A stretch of DNA of 64,000 nucleotides from Pseudomonas graminis (GTDB lineage: Bacteria; Pseudomonadota; Gammaproteobacteria; Pseudomonadales; Pseudomonadaceae): positions 219,873 to 283,872 of the forward strand of contig NZ_SOCR01000006.1 of the NCBI RefSeq assembly GCF_004364335.1, read 5' to 3'. This document shows, one piece after another, positions 48,726 to 57,818 of this stretch (position 1 is its first letter; each line of letters begins with the position of its first letter). A model generated the notes under the pieces. It worked only from the letters and a program-made list of their open reading frames with translations, ran no database searches and had not been told where the DNA came from. The position numbers and the translations under genes were made by a program.

Positions 48726-49538
48726 TCAGCTCTTCTCGGTGAGGCGTTTGTCACGCCAGGTCCGCAGCCGGGCGAAAAAGTGGAAGTAGCGGTTCTCACG
48801 CTTGCCCATTCCCCGCTTCGGGGAGAACGACTCCTCGGCGAAGGCGCCGGTGATGCGCACACGCGAAGCGGTCGTCGGCAGCGTGCAAATGCGGGCGTCA
48901 GCCTTGAGCAGCGCGTACTTGAGCAAGCGCTCCGAGTGCAACTTGCGGCCTGTCGCTTCGCAGAACTCGAAGATACGCTCGATCCGTTTGCCATAGGCTC
49001 GGTACACGTCGCGGCCGCAAATCGCGAAGCGATCATTCAACCCGCCCCACCACTGCCAGTCCGGAATATAGGCGTTAAGCCGTCGTGCGTGCGGCGAGTG
49101 AAAGACATAATCCGGCAGCGGCGAATGAAAGAAGTTGTCCGGACGCACGAACACCACGAAGTCCGGATCGAACGACTCCATCATGCCCGTCACGGTGTGC
49201 AGGGAATTGAGCTGATAGATCAGATTGCGCAGGGAGACATGCTCGTCGCCCCAGGTGTCGCCCATCGCCTTGACCCGCTCAAAATCCCAGCGATCCAGCA
49301 CGCCGTCGGTGGATTCGAGAACCCCTGTCATCGGCTGGAAAACGTCGTAGTTCTGCGCCTTTAGCGCGCCCTTCTCCGCCGAGCGCTGGTTGTGCACCTC
49401 GTCGATCTTGTAGAGGTGGTAAAAGCATCTGACGTTGCTGCCCTTCGGCAACTGGCCAAGGACGTTTTCCTGAATGGAGGGAAAACAGATTTCCGAGTTT
49501 CGCGGGATACCAAAAAACGCGACCGCAATGTTCAGCAC
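48726..49538 (-). CDS. Glycosyltransferase-like protein of the LPS region
   Basis: A 270-residue protein with an N-terminal strand LNIAVAFFGIPRNSE, a central VVFVRPDNFF (an RPDxxF variant of the nucleotide-sugar metal site) and WWGGLNDRFAICGRDV, features that recall DXD-type glycosyltransferases. The sugar is unknown. The GTG at 49538 is preferred, since GGAGAG lies seven bases upstream; a TTG at 49559 would only add seven residues. It is followed by no other minus-strand gene, the end of a glycosyltransferase run. Confidence 0.68.
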   Translation of the reverse strand: MLNIAVAFFGIPRNSEICFPSIQENVLGQLPKGSNVRCFYHLYKIDEVHNQRSAEKGALKAQNYDVFQPMTGVLESTDGVLDRWDFERVKAMGDTWGDEHVSLRNLIYQLNSLHTVTGMMESFDPDFVVFVRPDNFFHSPLPDYVFHSPHARRLNAYIPDWQWWGGLNDRFAICGRDVYRAYGKRIERIFEFCEATGRKLHSERLLKYALLKADARICTLPTTASRVRITGAFAEESFSPKRGMGKRENRYFHFFARLRTWRDKRLTEKS

Positions 49539-49605
49539 TGACAAACTCTCCGGGATCAATGGCGATGCGCCTGGACACGCGCGCTCATGCGGCGGACGGG
49601 CTCGT

Positions 49606-50316
49606 TCATTTACGACATAACAGCTTGCGCCACCAGCTCCGGGGCTTGAGGGCGATTACTTCGACGTCGGCGCCCAGCAGCCAGTTGCGCTCATAGTCCC
49701 AGGCGTGTCCGCCCCAGAGCTTGCCGGCTTCGTTGGAAAAACCCAGGGTCATGAGCCTGTAAGGGTAACCGCCATGGACGCGCAGCCAGTCAAGCAGCAC
49801 CAGGACGTTGAAACCCGTGGAGGGGCCGACGAAGCGCTTGCCGTTGGGGCGATCGACCGGGTAGTGCTCGGCCAGTGCCGGCAACGGAATGCGGTCCCAA
49901 TACAGCGCGACGTCAGGCAGCGGGCACAGGGGCACGGCGCAGCCCACCAGCAGCGTGAAGCAACGCGCCCCAGGTTGGGCGGCGAGTTTTTGTACTTCAG
50001 CTGATGCGGGGAGTCCGAAGAAATAACAGTCCGGCGCATTGAAGCCGTGCACGAACAGGTTGACGCTTTCAGGCTTGAGCAGCGCGGCCTTGATGCACAG
50101 GTTGAAGCTGACCACCACATCGTCCGCGCCCACGCCCAGGGCATCGAAATCCGCCTGGGTGATGGCGGGGTTGTTGGCAATCAGGATGACCCGAGCAGCG
50201 TTTGCCAGGCACTGGCGCAGCGCAGCGGGCAGCGCGCCGAACGCGTCCTGATCGGCGCCAGGCAACGCGATGGGTTTACTGGCCGCGACGCTGTCGTGGC
50301 CTGACGGCAGCGTCAT
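49606..50316 (-). CDS. GT29-like (sialyltransferase-like) protein
   Basis: This 236-residue protein has a nucleotide-binding-like start (VILIANNPAI), a VVSFNLCIKA strand and the motif GPSTGFNVLVLLDWL, which resembles the sialyl motif S region of family 29 enzymes. The donor is unknown. The ATG at 50316 overlaps the upstream stop by one base (TGATG), so it is translated together with the GT gene before it. The longer frame to 50385 is not needed. Confidence 0.72.
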   Translation of the reverse strand: MTLPSGHDSVAASKPIALPGADQDAFGALPAALRQCLANAARVILIANNPAITQADFDALGVGADDVVVSFNLCIKAALLKPESVNLFVHGFNAPDCYFFGLPASAEVQKLAAQPGARCFTLLVGCAVPLCPLPDVALYWDRIPLPALAEHYPVDRPNGKRFVGPSTGFNVLVLLDWLRVHGGYPYRLMTLGFSNEAGKLWGGHAWDYERNWLLGADVEVIALKPRSWWRKLLCRK

Positions 50317-51290
50317 CAGGCCGGCACCTGCATGCCATGGCGCAATCTGACCCAGGTACGAATCAACGCGGATGGACGCCGCCATGGGCGCATTGGCCGC
50401 TGAATTTCATCGGCCAGATCACGGCCCACGCGGGCAAAGGCATAGCGTTCTTCGGCGAATTTTTGCCCTTCGCTGGCAATGCGAGCGGCGAGATCAGGGT
50501 CGCTCTGCAGCAGACGGACTTTCTCCACGGCTTCGTCTTCGGAGCGGTAGAACATGACGTTGCGCCCTTCCTCGAACCCCAGCAGCTCGTCCTCTTCGCC
50601 CTGACTCCACGCGAGCAGCACGCAACCGCAGGCCATGGCTTCGAAATTCTTGATCATGAACTCGCCCATGCCGATGTCGGCACTGACGAATATCTTGATG
50701 CGATTGAGGGTTTCAAGGTATTCGGCGCCGGAGGCCGTGCGCGTCACCAGCATGCCGGCGCGCTGCGCGAGGTTTTCCACCAGTTGCTTGCGCTGGGAAT
50801 ACTCGCGGCTTTTCAGGCTGCCGAGAAAGCCCACAGGGATGTCCCGATGGTGCCCGAGATTGCGCAGCATTTCCTGGTCATAGCCCTTGGAAACGAACAC
50901 CGCATCGATGCCTTCGCCGCGCATGCGTCGCGCGACCACCGCGCCCGACAGCAGCGCGCGACTCCACGGCAGCTGCCGATAAAGGCGCGAATACATGCCG
51001 TGGTATTTGCTGGCGCTCATGTAGTTCTGATATGCATCGTGCTCAAGAAAAATCAGCCCCGGAATGCACTTAAGCACCGCGCGCTGGCGAGCAAGCCGTT
51101 TGACCCGGGAGAAGATCACCACCCGGTCGTAGCGCTGATAGTCGACCGAGGCCAGAAACGGCCCGAGATTCAGCTGCTGTTGCTTGCTCAGGCGAAAGAT
51201 GACGCAGTCGTCACAATGCTGCCGTACGGTGTCGTACAAGCCGTCCAGTATGACGCGCTGTTCATCCATCACCAGTAACATGACTTTCAT
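50316..51290 (-). CDS. Glycosyltransferase family 1-type protein
   Basis: A 324-residue GT-B-fold glycosyltransferase. The N-terminal domain begins MKVMLLVMDEQRVIL; the C-terminal domain has the donor-site segment KIFVSADIGMGEFMIKNFEAMACGCVLL with the conserved Glu of E-A-M-A-C-G, then EDELLGFEEGRNV. Family 1 relatives of this kind work in LPS core synthesis. It lies 73 bp downstream of hldE on the same strand. Confidence 0.85.
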   Translation of the reverse strand: MKVMLLVMDEQRVILDGLYDTVRQHCDDCVIFRLSKQQQLNLGPFLASVDYQRYDRVVIFSRVKRLARQRAVLKCIPGLIFLEHDAYQNYMSASKYHGMYSRLYRQLPWSRALLSGAVVARRMRGEGIDAVFVSKGYDQEMLRNLGHHRDIPVGFLGSLKSREYSQRKQLVENLAQRAGMLVTRTASGAEYLETLNRIKIFVSADIGMGEFMIKNFEAMACGCVLLAWSQGEEDELLGFEEGRNVMFYRSEDEAVEKVRLLQSDPDLAARIASEGQKFAEERYAFARVGRDLADEIQRPMRPWRRPSALIRTWVRLRHGMQVPA

Positions 51291-51363
51291 ACGTTCATAT
51301 ACCGAACTGCGAATACAAAAATGGCAGCGGCAAGGGATGCCACTCTGCGCTGCGGGCGTCGGA

Positions 51364-52788
51364 TCAGTCCTGACTGCGGATCTTGTCGACGATGGCTGTC
51401 GTCGAGCTGTTGGCGACCAGTCCCAGCACTTTCACGGTGCCGCCATACGAGCCGACGATGTCAGCGCCGACGACCTGATCAACCGAGTAGTCCCCGCCCT
51501 TCACCAGCACGTCCGGACGCACATGGGCCAGGAGGTTCTCCGGGGTGCCTTCCGGGAAGCTGATGACCCAGTCCACCGCGCCCAGACCTGCCAGCACGGC
51601 CATGCGTCGATCAACGCTGTTGATCGGGCGGCCCGGGCCTTTCAGGCGACTCACCGAGGCGTCGTCGTTGACCGCCACGATCAGCCGGTCGCCCTGCGCG
51701 CGGGCCTGTTCCAGATAGGTGACATGGCCGGCGTGCAGAATGTCGAAGCAGCCGTTGGTGAACACGATGGTTTCGTTGTGGGCACGGGCATCGTCGATTG
51801 CCAGCAGTAGCTGATCGAGGGTCAGCACACCACGCTCGGAACCTTCGGCGCGCTGGATGGCGCGACGCAACTCGGGCGCGCTGATCGCCGCCGTGCCGAG
51901 CTTGCCCACGACGATGCCCGCCGCCAGGTTTGCCAGCGCGACCGCGTGCGGCAACTCCTCGCCCGCCGCAATGGCTGCTGCCAGCGTGGAAATAACCGTG
52001 TCACCAGCGCCGGTCACGTCGAAGACTTCTCGCGCGCGGGCCGGAAGATGCAGCGTCGGCTGGTCGGGGCGCAGCAGGGTCATGCCGTGTTCGCCACGGG
52101 TGACCAGCAACGCCCCCAGATCGAGCTCCTTCATCAGCGCCGCGCCTTTGGCGACCAGCTCTGACTCATCGACGCAATGGCCGACGATGGCTTCGAACTC
52201 ACTGAGGTTAGGCGTGATCAGACTGGCGCCACGATAGATCGCGAAGTCTTTGCCCTTCGGGTCGGCCAGAACAGGAATACCACGGTCACGGGCTGCTTTG
52301 ATCAGGACTTGATGATTCTTCAGCGCGCCCTTGCCGTAGTCGGACAGGACCAGCACTTTGATGCCGTCGAGCAAAGCATCGACCTCAAGGCTCAGGGCTT
52401 CGGGGTCAGTGGTAAAGGGTTCTTCGAAGTCGATTCGCAGGAGCTGCTGGTGCCGGCTCATGACGCGCAATTTGACGATGGTGGGCTGGTGGGCGATGCG
52501 CTGGAAACAGGCGGTGACGCCAGCGGCCTTGAGGCTGTTGCTCAGGCTGTCGGCGGCTTCATCGATGCCGGTGACGCCGACCAGTGAGGCCTTGGCGCCC
52601 AGCGCTGCAATGTTCAACGCCACGTTGGCAGCACCGCCCGGACGGTCTTCGATCTGGTCGACTTTGACCACCGGAACCGGTGCTTCAGGGGAGATTCTGG
52701 AAGTGCCACCGTGCCAGTAGCGGTCGAGCATGACGTCGCCGACAACTAACACTTGAGCCTGATCAAAACGCGGCATGGACAACTTCAT
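51364..52788 (-). CDS. hldE: HldE, bifunctional heptose-7-phosphate kinase / heptose-1-phosphate adenylyltransferase
   Basis: HldE makes ADP-heptose for the inner LPS core, in two fused parts. The N-terminal PfkB kinase (about 1-318) has [13 protein letters not shown] and [10 protein letters not shown]; the C-terminal nucleotidyltransferase (about 345-474) has [14 protein letters not shown]. The 474-residue length is the usual one. The ATG at 52788 ([10 protein letters not shown]) is the homologous start. In P. aeruginosa hldE is next to msbA; here dnpA and mig-14 lie between. Confidence 0.96.
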   Translation of the reverse strand: MKLSMPRFDQAQVLVVGDVMLDRYWHGGTSRISPEAPVPVVKVDQIEDRPGGAANVALNIAALGAKASLVGVTGIDEAADSLSNSLKAAGVTACFQRIAHQPTIVKLRVMSRHQQLLRIDFEEPFTTDPEALSLEVDALLDGIKVLVLSDYGKGALKNHQVLIKAARDRGIPVLADPKGKDFAIYRGASLITPNLSEFEAIVGHCVDESELVAKGAALMKELDLGALLVTRGEHGMTLLRPDQPTLHLPARAREVFDVTGAGDTVISTLAAAIAAGEELPHAVALANLAAGIVVGKLGTAAISAPELRRAIQRAEGSERGVLTLDQLLLAIDDARAHNETIVFTNGCFDILHAGHVTYLEQARAQGDRLIVAVNDDASVSRLKGPGRPINSVDRRMAVLAGLGAVDWVISFPEGTPENLLAHVRPDVLVKGGDYSVDQVVGADIVGSYGGTVKVLGLVANSSTTAIVDKIRSQD

Positions 52789-52873
52789 CGAACAACCCGT
52801 GGCAGAAATGGACAAGGACGGAATCTTAGCACAGCGATCAGCGCTGGCTGGCCGGTTGGCCGCGAATCCCTTA

Positions 52874-52933
52874 GTGCTTCAAACAGCGCTTCGAATGGCG
52901 CTTTAAATGGTGCAACGAATGGCGCATCGACTC
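52874..52933. repeat. Imperfect 12-bp tandem repeat, about five copies
   Basis: GTGCTTCAAACA, GCGCTTCGAATG, GCGCTTTAAATG, GTGCAACGAATG and GCGCATCGACTC follow each other directly, with a period of 12 bp, between the hldE start and the dnpA stop. Confidence 0.6.
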
Positions 52934-52939
52934 TTGCAA

Positions 52940-54343
52940 TTACGGGCGCGGAAAGCGGCGGACCCAGAACACCTCATGCCGCCGTACGGCCTTGCGGAAG
53001 AATTCGTCGTCTCCCGTCAGCGGCCATTCGCGACCGGCCAGCCAGCGTTGAATCTGCCGGCGCAGGCGCTTCTTCAAAGGTGGTGGTCCCTGAAGATCGT
53101 GCTGCATCGCCAGGGCCATGGCCTTATCCAGCTGCACGTCCGACCCGAGCGACGTACTCCACAACTGATCAACCGACGGCGCTTCAACAAACGGCGGCAG
53201 CGCGACGCCTTTACCGGCCAGCCCCATCGGCCAGCGGTCGTTGTCGTGCAGGTGATTGGCGTAGAACAGCGCCACGTCCGGCGTGTGCGCGCTTCTGCTC
53301 ACTGCTTCGTATAACGCCTGAGTCGTGGCGATGTGGTCAGCGTGGGGATCGAGTTCCGGGTGCGGCATGACAATGACGTCCGGCCGATAGGCGTCCAGCA
53401 GTGCAGCGAGGTCGGCCACGAGATTGTTCCAGGTCGGCGTGCCATCCTGGTCACCCGGCAACGGCACAGGGTTGTGCTGCCGCGCGCTGCGGATGTCGGT
53501 CTCTGCCGAATCGCGAGAACCAAAAGGCTGATCCGGTGACTGGGCCATGGCCGGCAGTTGCAGGCAGTAATAGCCCAGTTGCACGCACCGACTCTGGGGC
53601 ACACCGCCCCACAGCGGAATCGCCAGACTGTCCCAGGTGCGCAAGCGCCCCTTGAGTCGCGCGGCATCGGCGCGGTTCAGCCCCAGTTGTTCGTAGCGTT
53701 CGGCCTCGATTTCGCCCTGAGTCACCGTCACGATGCTGCAGTCGGCGGCCTGGCTGTACAGGCCAAACGCTGCCAGTTCGGCATCGTCGGCGTGGGGCGC
53801 GAGGATCATCAACCGCTGCTGGCGGTAATCCGGGTTGCTCAGCACGTACAAACGGGCTGCGCTGGAGATGCGACAGAAACCACCTTTAAGACGCAGCGTA
53901 CTGTCGGCAACGACGTCTCGCTGCCCGGTGAGGTTCACATAGCGACGCCCGGCAAAACCTCGTTCGAAATCCTGACGGTCGTCGCCTGCCAACACGTACG
54001 GGTCCAGCCAGCGACCGAGCCAGCTGCTGCGCAGGTCGAGCTCCAGCAGCAGCGTTTCGCCTTCGCCCAATGGCTCGCTCAGTTGCAGCATGCCGTTGAC
54101 GACCGAGACAGCCTGCGCCTGAACAGCGTCGGGAAAATGATAGCGGTAATCGCTTTTGGGCGAATAAAACAAATGGTCGGAGAACCAGGCTTCGTGGGCC
54201 ACCCACGCGGCGACGATCAGCAACGGCACCAGCCACCACGCGACCCAGATGCCAATGCCGATCAGCAGCACCAGACCGATGATCAGCGCCAGGCGCTTGT
54301 TGCGCCGATGTCGTTTCAGAAGCTGCTGCTTGCGCCCTGACAT
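52940..54343 (-). CDS. dnpA: DnpA, PIG-L family de-N-acetylase
   Basis: A 467-residue membrane-anchored deacetylase. Two N-terminal membrane helices (LALIIGLVLLIGIGIWVAWW and onward, about 20-50), then a PIG-L domain with the zinc motif LAPHADDAELAAFG (usually HPDDE) and MPHPELDPHADH. Its homologue DnpA (PA5002) in the P. aeruginosa core cluster is linked to fluoroquinolone persistence. The ATG at 54343 is one base after the mig-14 stop. Confidence 0.88.
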   Translation of the reverse strand: MSGRKQQLLKRHRRNKRLALIIGLVLLIGIGIWVAWWLVPLLIVAAWVAHEAWFSDHLFYSPKSDYRYHFPDAVQAQAVSVVNGMLQLSEPLGEGETLLLELDLRSSWLGRWLDPYVLAGDDRQDFERGFAGRRYVNLTGQRDVVADSTLRLKGGFCRISSAARLYVLSNPDYRQQRLMILAPHADDAELAAFGLYSQAADCSIVTVTQGEIEAERYEQLGLNRADAARLKGRLRTWDSLAIPLWGGVPQSRCVQLGYYCLQLPAMAQSPDQPFGSRDSAETDIRSARQHNPVPLPGDQDGTPTWNNLVADLAALLDAYRPDVIVMPHPELDPHADHIATTQALYEAVSRSAHTPDVALFYANHLHDNDRWPMGLAGKGVALPPFVEAPSVDQLWSTSLGSDVQLDKAMALAMQHDLQGPPPLKKRLRRQIQRWLAGREWPLTGDDEFFRKAVRRHEVFWVRRFPRP

Positions 54344-54344
54344 G

Positions 54345-55241
54345 TCATCCAACCTTGTAGACAGGCACCGTCTGGCACCAGCGGTCTTTATATTCGCGAT
54401 CGGAGCGGCCAAAGGAATAGCGCAATGGCTTGTTCACCGCCCTCGCGTCAGCCCACGCATTCTGGGTGTTGACGAAGCTCAGCACGCTGCCGGCGCTCAA
54501 CGCCTGATGGGCCGGATCGACGCCGCCGTTGATGTATTCCACCGACACCCAGTGTGGCGACTCGACCCTGTACAGCACCTGAGCGGCAATGGGCTTGCCC
54601 TCCAGCAGAATCATCGAGCCGGTCATGAACTCGCGCATGAGCTCGAACACCTTGGCCAAGTGATCCTTGCCCGGCACATCGAAGCCCCAGCGCGCGTGAA
54701 ACAGGCTTGAATAGATGCGGGCTTGTTCCTCGGACGTGAAATCCAGCATCGGCTGCACGACCCCGCCCGCCTCCTCAAGCAAACGCTGCTCGCGGCGCTG
54801 GTTGTAGCGGAATTTCTTGGAGTAATCCTCGGGCGCGCGGGCGATCGCCAGGCTCTCGGGTTGCGGCTTGAGGGTGTCGATCTGGCCAGCGTTCAGCTCC
54901 GACACATAGCTCATGCGCTGGCGTACTGGCACTGTCACGCCGGGCGCAATCGGCAGAATAATCTCCGCATTCCCCAGATCAAAGAAACGCCGATCACGCT
55001 GCTTGAGCACCTTTTTGGCCAGCGCGAGATCCCGGCCCCAGCAGGCAACTGCAGCGACGACGTTGCCGTCTTGCAGCCAGCCCAGGTAACGCACCGGAAT
55101 ATCCGCAAGCCCGGCAAGACGCTCGATCACCTGCGGGTGCGTGGCAACGCTGCCGCCGAACTGCTGCCACGCGGTGGCGTAGGTCGATGCATCGATCGGG
55201 GTCCAGCCTCGCTCACGCCATGCGCGCAAGTGACTCAGCAT
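54345..55241 (-). CDS. mig-14: Mig-14 family protein
   Basis: A 298-residue protein of the Mig-14 family, GNAT/FemAB-like fold: LPIAPGVTVPVRQRMSYVSEL, KKFRYNQRREQRLLEEAGG, FHARWGFDVPG and the C-terminal SFGRSDREYKDRW. In Salmonella and P. aeruginosa (PA5003), Mig-14 contributes to tolerance of cationic antimicrobial peptides. It overlaps the msbA stop by 7 bp and is followed directly by dnpA, so msbA-mig-14-dnpA is one unit. Confidence 0.9.
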   Translation of the reverse strand: MLSHLRAWRERGWTPIDASTYATAWQQFGGSVATHPQVIERLAGLADIPVRYLGWLQDGNVVAAVACWGRDLALAKKVLKQRDRRFFDLGNAEIILPIAPGVTVPVRQRMSYVSELNAGQIDTLKPQPESLAIARAPEDYSKKFRYNQRREQRLLEEAGGVVQPMLDFTSEEQARIYSSLFHARWGFDVPGKDHLAKVFELMREFMTGSMILLEGKPIAAQVLYRVESPHWVSVEYINGGVDPAHQALSAGSVLSFVNTQNAWADARAVNKPLRYSFGRSDREYKDRWCQTVPVYKVG

Positions 55242-57055
55242 GCATCGACTGCCCGGTCGATTTCGACAGGCTCGTCTTCTTCGAACTGTGTGGCATGCAG
55301 GCGGGTGTAGTAACCGTTCTTCGCCAGCAGCTCGGCGTGGGAGCCGCGCTCGACGATGCGGCCTTCGTCCATGACCAGAATCACGTCGGCTTTCTCGATG
55401 GTGGTCAGGCGGTGGGCGATCACCAGCGTGGTACGGCCCTGCATGACCTTCTCCAGGGCTTTCTGGATATGGCGCTCGGATTCGGTATCCAGCGCCGAGG
55501 TCGCTTCATCGAGAATCAGCAGCGGCGCATTTTTCAGCAGTGCGCGAGCAATCGCCAGACGCTGGCGCTGGCCGCCGGACAACAGCACGCCATTCTCGCC
55601 GACGAGGGTCTGGTACTGCTGGGGCAACTTGTCGATGAACTCATCGGAATAAGCATCAGCCGAGGCTTTCTTGATGTCTTCCAGCGGCACGCCGGCCAGA
55701 TCGCCATACGCGATGTTGTTGGCGATGGTGTCGTTGAACAGCGTGACGTTCTGGTTCACCAGGGCGATCTGCCGGCGCAGGCTGCGCAGGGTGTATGCCT
55801 GGGTTTCGACGCCATCAAGGAGGATCTGGCCCTGCACGTGATCGTAGAAACGCGGAATCAGGCTCGCCAACGTGGATTTCCCGCTGCCGGAACGGCCCAC
55901 GAGCGCGACCATCTGGCCGGCTTCGGCGACAAAGCTCACGTCGTCCAGCACGCGTTTTTCCGTGCCCGGGTAGGTGAACGTGAGGTTTTTGACCTCCAGA
56001 CGGCCAGAAACCTTGTCGCGTTCTACCGTGCCCAAGTCCTGTTCGGTCTCCTCATCCAGTTGCTCGAAGATGCTTTCTGCACCGGCGACGCCTTTCTGGA
56101 TGGTGGAGCTGACTTCAGACAGCTGACGGATCGGTTTGGGCAGCAGGCCAGCCATGGTGATGTAGGCCACCAGATCGCCCGCCGAGGAGTCGCCGCGCAG
56201 GTAAAGGACCAGAAACATCACGATGGCCATGCCGCTGTAGGTGACCAACTGCAGCATCGGCGTGTAAACCGCGCCGGTTTTGGTCATCGCCAACTGCTTT
56301 TTGGTATTGCTGCGGCTGGCCTTTTCGAAGCGGGCCTTTTCGTAGTCTTCGCCGCCGAAGCTGCGAACCACGCGATAGCCGTGGATGGTCTCGGACGCCA
56401 CGTGGGTCACGTCGCCCATGGCCACCTGAATCTTCTTGCTCTGCTTGCGAAACTTCTTGCTGGTGCTGTTCACCATGACCGCGATCAGCGGCAGTATCGC
56501 CAGCATCACCAGGGTCAGTTTCCAGTTCATCCACAGCAGCGCGCCGAACAGGAAGATGACTGTCATGCCTTCACGAATCACGACCTTGATCGCATCCGTA
56601 GCAGCGCCGGTGACCATGGTCACGTTGAAGGTGATGCGCGAGATCAGGTGCCCGGAATTGCTGTTGTCGAAGAATCGGTTGGGCAGGGTGAGCAATTTGT
56701 TGAACAGCACGACACGCAGGTCATGCACCAGTCCGAGGGAGACTCGGGCCAGGAAGAAGTTGCCCAGATACGAGCCGGCACCTTGCCAGGCCGCGATCAG
56801 CACGATCATCAGCGGCACCGCCTGCAGCAATTGCAGGTGACCGATATAGGGGTTGCCGGGGAACAGGCTGGCCTCGGGATTAGCGAGGCCATCGACGAAG
56901 TATTTGAGGATGTAGGCGAGCATCGGCTGGGTGGACGCAAAGATAAGAAAGCCGACAATGCTCAAGCAGAAAAGGCCGATGTACGGCCGCACATAGGTCA
57001 ATAGACGAAAGTAAATCGCCAGGGTCGTTTTAGCTTGAGGATCAGGACTGCTCAT
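55235..57055 (-). CDS. msbA: MsbA, lipid A-core flippase
   Basis: MsbA is the essential ABC transporter that flips lipid A-core across the inner membrane. The 606-residue half-transporter has six membrane helices (about 1-330) and an ATPase domain with Walker A GRSGSGKST, signature LSGGQRQR, Walker B LLILDEATS and H-loop VIAHRLTT. The C-terminal tail is acidic. The ATG at 57055 (MSSPDPQAKTTLAIYFRL) is the homologous start. Confidence 0.96.
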   Translation of the reverse strand: MSSPDPQAKTTLAIYFRLLTYVRPYIGLFCLSIVGFLIFASTQPMLAYILKYFVDGLANPEASLFPGNPYIGHLQLLQAVPLMIVLIAAWQGAGSYLGNFFLARVSLGLVHDLRVVLFNKLLTLPNRFFDNSNSGHLISRITFNVTMVTGAATDAIKVVIREGMTVIFLFGALLWMNWKLTLVMLAILPLIAVMVNSTSKKFRKQSKKIQVAMGDVTHVASETIHGYRVVRSFGGEDYEKARFEKASRSNTKKQLAMTKTGAVYTPMLQLVTYSGMAIVMFLVLYLRGDSSAGDLVAYITMAGLLPKPIRQLSEVSSTIQKGVAGAESIFEQLDEETEQDLGTVERDKVSGRLEVKNLTFTYPGTEKRVLDDVSFVAEAGQMVALVGRSGSGKSTLASLIPRFYDHVQGQILLDGVETQAYTLRSLRRQIALVNQNVTLFNDTIANNIAYGDLAGVPLEDIKKASADAYSDEFIDKLPQQYQTLVGENGVLLSGGQRQRLAIARALLKNAPLLILDEATSALDTESERHIQKALEKVMQGRTTLVIAHRLTTIEKADVILVMDEGRIVERGSHAELLAKNGYYTRLHATQFEEDEPVEIDRAVDAC

Positions 57056-57170
57056 GGGAATCCGCACGAAAAAATTAGGCGGGCATGGTAGCACAACCCA
57101 TATTTGTCGACCCCTGCCGCGACCCAAGCGGGGCCGACTCGGGTAACATGCCGCATTTGTTCAGGTAAGT

Positions 57171-57818
57171 ATGCCGATGCATCCAATGGAACACAGCGCC
57201 TATCTGGCCTTGCGAGAAAACGCCACCGTGCTCGAAGCGGACGGATCCGGGGACAAGGTTCTGTTGCTTGAGGACGGCACCATTCTCAAACTGTTCCGCC
57301 GCAAGCGCCTGATCAGCTCGGCCTTGCTGTTTCCCTACGCGCAACGCTTCGCCGACAACATCGACGCCCTCAAAAAACGCGGCATTCCCTGCCCCGACGT
57401 CATCGCTACCTATCGAATTGCCAGCATCAGCCGCGACGGCGTGCGCTACACGCCGCTGCCCGGCCTGACCATCCGCCAGGTACTGAAAAAGCACGGTGAA
57501 AGCGCGCCACTAAGGGCTGAACTGGGTACGTTTATCGCCCACTTGCACGATCGCGGCGTCTACTTCCGCTCGTTGCATCTGGGCAACGTGATCCTTACCC
57601 CCGAGTCGAAACTGGGGCTGATCGATATCTCCGACATGAAGTGCCAGCGTAGAAGGTTGAGCGACTCGAAGCGGCTGCGCAATTTCCAGCACCTGCTCAG
57701 GTACAAGGAAGATCGCGCGTGGCTGGTGGAAAGCGATGCGGGCGTAGCGTTTATTTCGGCTTACACCAAAGGCCGGAGCGCCCACTTCACGGCGCGGTTG
57801 ACGGCGCTGTTTGCGTAG
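57171..57818 (+). CDS. Kinase-like LPS core protein ('toluene tolerance protein')
   Basis: A 215-residue protein with a small kinase fold like the WaaP/Kdo kinase group: N-terminal LEDGTILKLFRRK (Lys of the ATP site) and FRSLHLGNVILTPESKLGLI followed by DISDMK, the catalytic-loop and metal-loop positions. It probably phosphorylates a core heptose or another lipid. Homologue of PA4998 in P. aeruginosa, which is next to waaL. AGG is found just upstream of the ATG at 57171. Its 3' end overlaps the convergent gene by 32 bp. Confidence 0.82.
   Translation: MPMHPMEHSAYLALRENATVLEADGSGDKVLLLEDGTILKLFRRKRLISSALLFPYAQRFADNIDALKKRGIPCPDVIATYRIASISRDGVRYTPLPGLTIRQVLKKHGESAPLRAELGTFIAHLHDRGVYFRSLHLGNVILTPESKLGLIDISDMKCQRRRLSDSKRLRNFQHLLRYKEDRAWLVESDAGVAFISAYTKGRSAHFTARLTALFA

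Noticed and set aside
55187..57004. 605-codon plus-strand frame opposite msbA
   Set aside because: Antisense shadow; the His/Gln-rich composition is typical of reverse-read coding DNA.
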